Source: Anarhynchus alexandrinus (taxonomy: Eukaryota; Chordata; Aves; Charadriiformes; Charadriidae). From it: DNA of 64,000 nt. The position numbers were made by a program, and so were the translations under genes. The notes beneath the pieces were generated by a model. The model made no database searches. It was given only the letters and a program-made list of their open reading frames with translations, and was not told where the DNA came from. Shown one piece after another: positions 59,356 through 64,000 of this stretch. The first letter of the stretch is position 1, and each line of letters begins with the position of its first letter. The stretch is from positions 803,106 through 867,105 of the forward strand of contig VUYV01000100.1 in NCBI GenBank assembly GCA_008711295.1, read 5' to 3'.

Positions 59356-62141
59356 ATGCTTATCACTAATGCATGCAGCATGGGGAACAAACAAAAGGAG
59401 TTAGAGATCTGTGTGCAGTCACAGGGCCATGATCTCATTGCAATTACTGAGATATGGTGGGATAGCTGACATGACTGGAACACTGTAATGGAGGGCTGTG
59501 TTCTCTTTAGGAAAGATAGGCCAGCGAGGCGAGGTGGTGGAGTTGCTCTTTATGTGAGAGAGCAACTGGAATGCATCAAGCTCTCCCTGGGGGTGGATGA
59601 AGAGTGAGTTGAGAGCTTGTGGGTAAGGATTAAGGGGCAGGCTAACAGGAGAGACACTGTTGTGGGTGTTTATTACAGGTCACCTGATCAGGATGGGGAA
59701 GTTGATGAGGCCTTCTACAGACAGGTGAGAATCGCCTCACAATCACAGGCCTTGGTTCTCATGGGGGACTTCAACTACCCTGATATCTGCTGGGAAGGCC
59801 ACACAGCTGAGCATGTACAGTCCAGGAGGTTCCTCCAGTGCATTGATGATAACTTTTTGACTCAGGTGGTGGAGGAGCCCATAAGAAGAGATGTACTACT
59901 GGACCTAGTACTGACAAACAAAGAGGGACTGATGGAGGATGATAAGGTTGGGGGCAGATTTGGCTGCAGTGATCATGAGAAGATACAGTTCAGGATTAAG
60001 TGCAGTATCCACAAAATGACAAGTAGGGTTGAAACCTTAAACTTCAGGAGGGCTGACTTTGATCTCTTCAAGGAATTGCTTGGACAAATCCCATGGGAGA
60101 GGGCTCTAGAGGGTAAGGGGGCTCAAGAGAGCTGGCTGATATTTAAGCATCACTTCCTCCAAGCTCAGGATTGGTGCATCCCTAAGAGCAGGAAATCAGG
60201 CAAGGGAAGCAGGAGACCTGCATGGCTGAGCAGGGAGCTTCTGAAAAAGCTCAGGTGGAAGAAGGGAGTTTACAATAGGTGGAAGAAGAGGTTGACTGCT
60301 TGGGATGAGTATAAGAATGCTGTCAGGGTATGCNAATGTTGTCAGGGTATGCAGGGATGAAATGAGGAAAGCCAAGGCAGCCTTGGAATTGAACCTGGTG
60401 AGGGATGTCAAGGCCAATAGGAAGGGTTTCTTTCCGTATATAGGAGGTGAAAGGAAAACTAGGGAAAATGTGGGACCACTGGTGAATGAGACAGGTACTG
60501 TGGTGACAGATGATGCAGAGAAGGCAGAGTTGCTGAATGCCTTCTTTTCTTCTTTCTTCACTGCTCGGGCCAGCCCTCGGGAGTCCCAGACTGCCGGTAG
60601 CAGAGAAAGCCTGGAGGAAGCAAGACTTTCCCTTGGTTGAAGAAGAACAAGTTAGAGATGAGTTAAGTAAACTGGATACCCACAAGTCCATGGGTCCTGA
60701 TGGGATGTACCCACGAGTGCTGAGGGAGCTGGGGTAAGTCATTGCTGGGCTGCTCTCCATCATCTTTGAAAGGTCCTGGAGAACAGGTGAGGTGCCTGAG
60801 GACTGGAGGATAGCCAATGTCACTCCAGTCTTCAAAAAGGGCAAGAAGGATGACCCGGGAAACTACAGGCTGGTCAGCCTCACCTCCATCCCTAGAAAGA
60901 TGATGGAACAGCTCGTTCTGGGTGTCATCTCAAAGCACCTGGAAGAAAAGAAGGTTATCAGAAGTAGTCAACACGGATTCACCAAGGGGAAGTCATGTCT
61001 GACTAATCCGATAGCCTTCTATGATCATGTGACTGGATGGGTGGATGAGGGGAGGGCAGTGGATGTTGTCTACCTTGACTTCAGCAAGGCTTTTGACACT
61101 GTCTCCCACATCATCCTCACAAGCAAGCTTAGGAAGTGTGGTTTAGATGAATGGACAGCGGGGTGGATTGAGAACTGGCTGACAGATAGAGCTCAGAGGG
61201 TTGTGGTTAGTGGTGCAGAGTCTAGTTGGAGGTCAGTAACAAGTGGTGTCCCTCAGGAGTCAGTACTGGGTCCAGTCCTGTTCGATATATTCATCAATGA
61301 CCTGGATGAAGGGATAGAGTGTACTATCAGCAAGTTTGCTGATGACACAAAACTGGGAGGGTTTGCTGACATGCTGGAAGGCTGTGCCTCCATACAGCAT
61401 GACCTGGACAGGCTGGAGAGTTGGGCGGAGAGGAACCTTATGAAATTCAACAAGGGTAAGTGTAGGGTACTGCATCTGGGGAGGAATAACCCCATGCACC
61501 AGTACAGGTTGGGGGCTGACCTGCTGGAGAGCAGCTCTGTGGAAAGGGATCTGGGAGTCCTGGTGGACAACAGGATGACCATGAGCCAGCAGTGTGCCCT
61601 TGTGGCCAAGAAGGTGAATGGCATCCTGGGATGCATCAAGAAGAGTGTGGCCAGCAGGTCGAGGGAGGTCATCCTTCCCCTCTACTCTGCCCTGGTGAGG
61701 CTGCATCTGGAGTACTGTGTCCAGTTCTGGGCTCCCCAGTTCCAGAAGGACAGGGAACTGCTGGAGAGGGTCCAGCAAAAGGTTACTAAGATGATTAGGG
61801 GTTTGGATCATCTTTCTTATGAGGAAAGGCTGAGGGCCTTGGGTCTTTTTAGTCCAGAGAAAAGAAGACTGAGGGGGGATCTTATCAATGCTGATAAATA
61901 CTTAAAGGGAGGGTGCCAGGGGGATGGGAACAGTCTTTTTTTTTCAGTGGTTCCCAGTGATAGAACAAGAGGTAACGGGCACAAACTTGAACATAGGAAG
62001 TTCCATCTTAAGAAGTTCCTCCTCATGTTTACTTTGAGGGTGGCAGAGCACTGGAACAGGCTGCCCAGAGGGGTTGTGGAGTCTCCCACACTGGAGACAT
62101 TCAAAACACGCCTGGACGCCGTCCTGTGCAACCTGCTGTAG
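59356..62141 (+). pseudogene. CR1 ORF2 (AP-endonuclease + reverse transcriptase), broken
   Basis: The frame begins MLITNACSMGNKQKELEICV. Endonuclease motifs are present: ITEIWW, GDFN (GAC at 59767-59769, AAC at 59773-59775) and SDH (59968-59976). The RT spans about 60792-61700, with [24 protein letters not shown] (block-A Asp at 61077-61079) and FADD (61335-61346). It ends with the CR1 C-terminal [13 protein letters not shown] segment. Lesions are TGA at 59467-59469 and 59605-59607, TAA at 60735-60737, a frame change at about 60590-60640, and an apparent frame change at the N (60334) that looks like an assembly error. The Gly of the RT PQG motif is Glu (GAG, 61257-61259). The last open segment is 449 codons (60792-62141). 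The start codon is uncertain. Not functional as written. Confidence 0.92.
60316..60352. other. assembly scar: 18-base duplication around a single N
   Basis: AATGCTGTCAGGGTATGC (60316-60333), then N (60334), then the same 18 bases with one C/T difference (60335-60352). In other CR1 copies this region is single. The 19 extra bases shift the frame by one, and leaving them out puts the flanking endonuclease and RT linker back in one frame. Two contig ends probably overlapped but were joined with an N. Confidence 0.85.
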
Positions 62142-62221
62142 GTGACCCTGCTCTGGCAGGGGGGGTTGGACTAGATGATCTCCAGAGGTCCCTTCCAACC
62201 CTGACCATTCTGTGATTCTGT
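62142..62221 (+). promoter_or_regulatory. CR1 3' UTR and octamer tail
   Basis: Directly after the ORF2 stop come the conserved CR1 blocks GGCAGGGGGGGTTGGACTAG, ATGATCTCCAGAGGTCCC and TTCCAACC, then two ATTCTGTG units. In CR1 this short 3' region is what the reverse transcriptase recognises to start target-primed copying. Here its sequence looks intact. Confidence 0.85.
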
Positions 62222-64000
62222 CCCAGCACTGCTTCCTTGACAGATCCCTCTGTCCCTGCAGAAGCATGGTGCTGCAGTGTCAGAGACGATCCTTTGAATG
62301 AACCTTAACCAGCTGCAGTATTGTTTAGTTTTAATGATAATAGGTCTGTGCTAATCCAGCACATTGGGACTGAAGGCTGAGTAAGGAGTGCTTCCACCAG
62401 CCATTCATTTGAAATGTCTTGAGAGAGGCAGGGTTAGACTAGCATAGGGAAAACAAGTGTTGGACAGCTTTCTCCTCCATTGGCTGTGGATTGGAAGTTT
62501 GTTTACATCCAAAACACTGCTATTATGTTTGCAGCTTTTTTTCTTTTTAGTTTTTTTTTTATCACAGTTTTTATTTATTTCTAATCAGCTAATGCTCCTC
62601 AATGAGTGATTTATGTCAGCAACTTGCCAATGGTTTGCTTATAAATGCAGGACCATTGTTTTTCTATATTTGCTGTTCTAGTCAAGTATCTGTTCAGTTC
62701 TGTCCCACAGTTTACTTTTGTTTCCTTTTTAAAATCTGAGTTTTCTGAGAAAGCTTTCTGTCACTCTTCAAAGTGCATTTCTCATTATCTTATAATAAAA
62801 TTGCCCTATTAAATGAATTCCTGCTTGGGTGTGGACCCCAAGATTAAGCATTTTGTTTATTCAGCTTCAAAAATTTCCATCTAACCCTTAAACGTGGATT
62901 ATTTTTCCGTGAACACACTTAGTTATATGGTATTCTCATTTGGCTATTTGATTGGAAGAGCTCAATGGCAAATGCAAACATGCATATCCACAGCATAGAT
63001 AATAACATGTCATATACAGATCAAAAGTCTATTAATTTCACACACATTGCACCTCTTACCAAATTTCCCCTTGAGAAAAAAACCCAAAACCACAGCAGTT
63101 CCCTACATTGAAATAAACCTTCTCCTAACTAAAACCATTTACAAAGGGAGACTAAAATTACCATCTATAAAGGCTTTGATGTAAAATAAATATTGGTCTG
63201 AAAGGCACCTTATTTAGAACAGTTGGAGGCTGGGGAGAGAAAAAATAAAAGAAAGAATTAAAGCATAAGTGAACAGCAATCAGCAACAGAAAGGCTATTT
63301 AAATGCATGGTACAGCACCTTTTCTTCCCCTGGCTCTTCTGTAATGGGAATGGTTTGTCTTATGTGGCTTGGGAACATTCTACTCTTTCCTTGCGGTTAA
63401 TTACTGCATTAATACACTTGAAATGTTTAGCGGGGAGGATGGGGAAGCTGCTTGAAATTATTTCCAAGCAGATCTTTCAGTTCAGATGCTCTGTTCTCTT
63501 TCCAAGCTCCATCTCTCCTGTTCATTCTTACTCTCCTCAATGTGTGTCTTTGCTGAGCATGCAGAAGGAAGAGAAGCTGTGAATTTATAGCACACTTAGT
63601 TCTCAAGCAAGTGGGGATCGATATTCAGGACACAAGGCCTGCCCTATGCTGATAACCGTAAACCTCCCATCTATCACTGGACACCTCAGGGAAACTCACA
63701 AATCACTTGGTCATCCCCTCCTGGATTCTTCCCCCTTCCTTGTTTAAGCTTAGCTGTGTGACTCTTCTTTTGCTGTTCTGCTTCTTAGGCCTGAATGAGA
63801 AACAAAGGGCAAAGGAGACTGTTTCTTCCTTCAGTGAGTCTGGTAACACTTCAGTAGGCTTTCAGAAATCTCAGTGGTTGGTTGTTTACCTCTTTGCAGG
63901 AGGCCAGTATTTTCAGCCATGACTGGGGTAAAACTGATTAGTCTGCCCTAATGATCCAGGAGGTGGATTAATGTGTCCAAACTGTCTTTTGGTCCCAACA
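62222..64000. other. AT-rich unique sequence, no gene recognised
   Basis: No gene, element end or long repeat. Open frames are at most 91 codons and motif-free. A segment at about 62800-63060 has no repeats and could be conserved, but nothing supports more. Confidence 0.6.

Larger units (their letters stand above)
57713..62221 (+). mobile_element. Near full-length CR1 LINE, plus strand
   Basis: About 4.5 kb, the usual length of a complete CR1, in the expected order: CpG-rich 5' region, ORF1, ORF2 (endonuclease then reverse transcriptase), short 3' UTR and a tail of ATTCTGTG units ending at 62221. The composition shifts sharply from AT-rich flank to GC- and CpG-rich at about 57713, which I take as the 5' end (uncertain by some tens of bases). 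Both ORFs are interrupted, so it cannot retrotranspose as written, but lesions are few for an element of this size, suggesting a fairly young insertion. CR1 moves by target-primed reverse transcription and normally makes little or no target-site duplication; I see no clear one. Confidence 0.93.

Overview
The window looks like non-coding, AT-rich vertebrate DNA from a bird. The strongest clue is the repeat content. There are at least seven copies of the avian CR1 LINE, recognisable by their reverse-transcriptase protein and by 3' ends made of ATTCTRTG-type octamers. There are also two solo LTRs of the bird endogenous-retrovirus type that starts TGTCCTGGTTTGAG. I found no host protein-coding exon, tRNA, rRNA or CRISPR array that I can defend. 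The many short open frames outside the repeats have no recognisable domains and fit chance. The window is probably a gene desert or a large intron.

Layout: 1-8280 is unique AT-rich sequence with one unexplained GC-rich block (about 1290-1680). 8281-8968 is a 5'-truncated CR1 (minus). 8969-20086 is unique. 20092-20725 is a solo LTR (minus) with a perfect 5-bp target-site duplication. 20731-30197 is unique. 30249-30979 (plus) and 31236-32333 (minus) are two CR1 copies lying tail to tail; the second keeps an open 324-codon frame. 32334-39800 is unique, with one assembly N. 39806-40534 is a second solo LTR (minus). 40540-46322 is unique. 46323-46546 (minus) and 50198-50480 (plus) are two short CR1 3' ends of one subfamily in inverted orientation. 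50481-55904 is unique, with a puzzling GC-richer block at about 54540-55400. 55905-56076 is an old CR1 tail. 57713-62221 is a near full-length CR1 (plus), and 62222-64000 is unique.

The 57.7-62.2 kb CR1 is the most informative object. It has a CpG-rich 5' region containing a perfect splice-donor match. Its broken ORF1 has CxxC pairs, a coiled coil and an SGNH-esterase-like domain. Its broken ORF2 has an AP-type endonuclease and a reverse transcriptase with FADD. Most catalytic residues are present, but nonsense codons, frameshifts and a substituted Gly in the RT PQG motif make this copy dead as written. One of its frameshifts is very likely an assembly artefact: an 18-base overlap left unmerged around a single N at 60334.

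I saw no convincing new biological system. The better leads are the assembly scar, the micro-duplications at the 5' junctions of two truncated CR1 copies, the CR1 splice donor, the two dated solo LTRs, and a few conserved-element-like stretches that need an alignment to judge.
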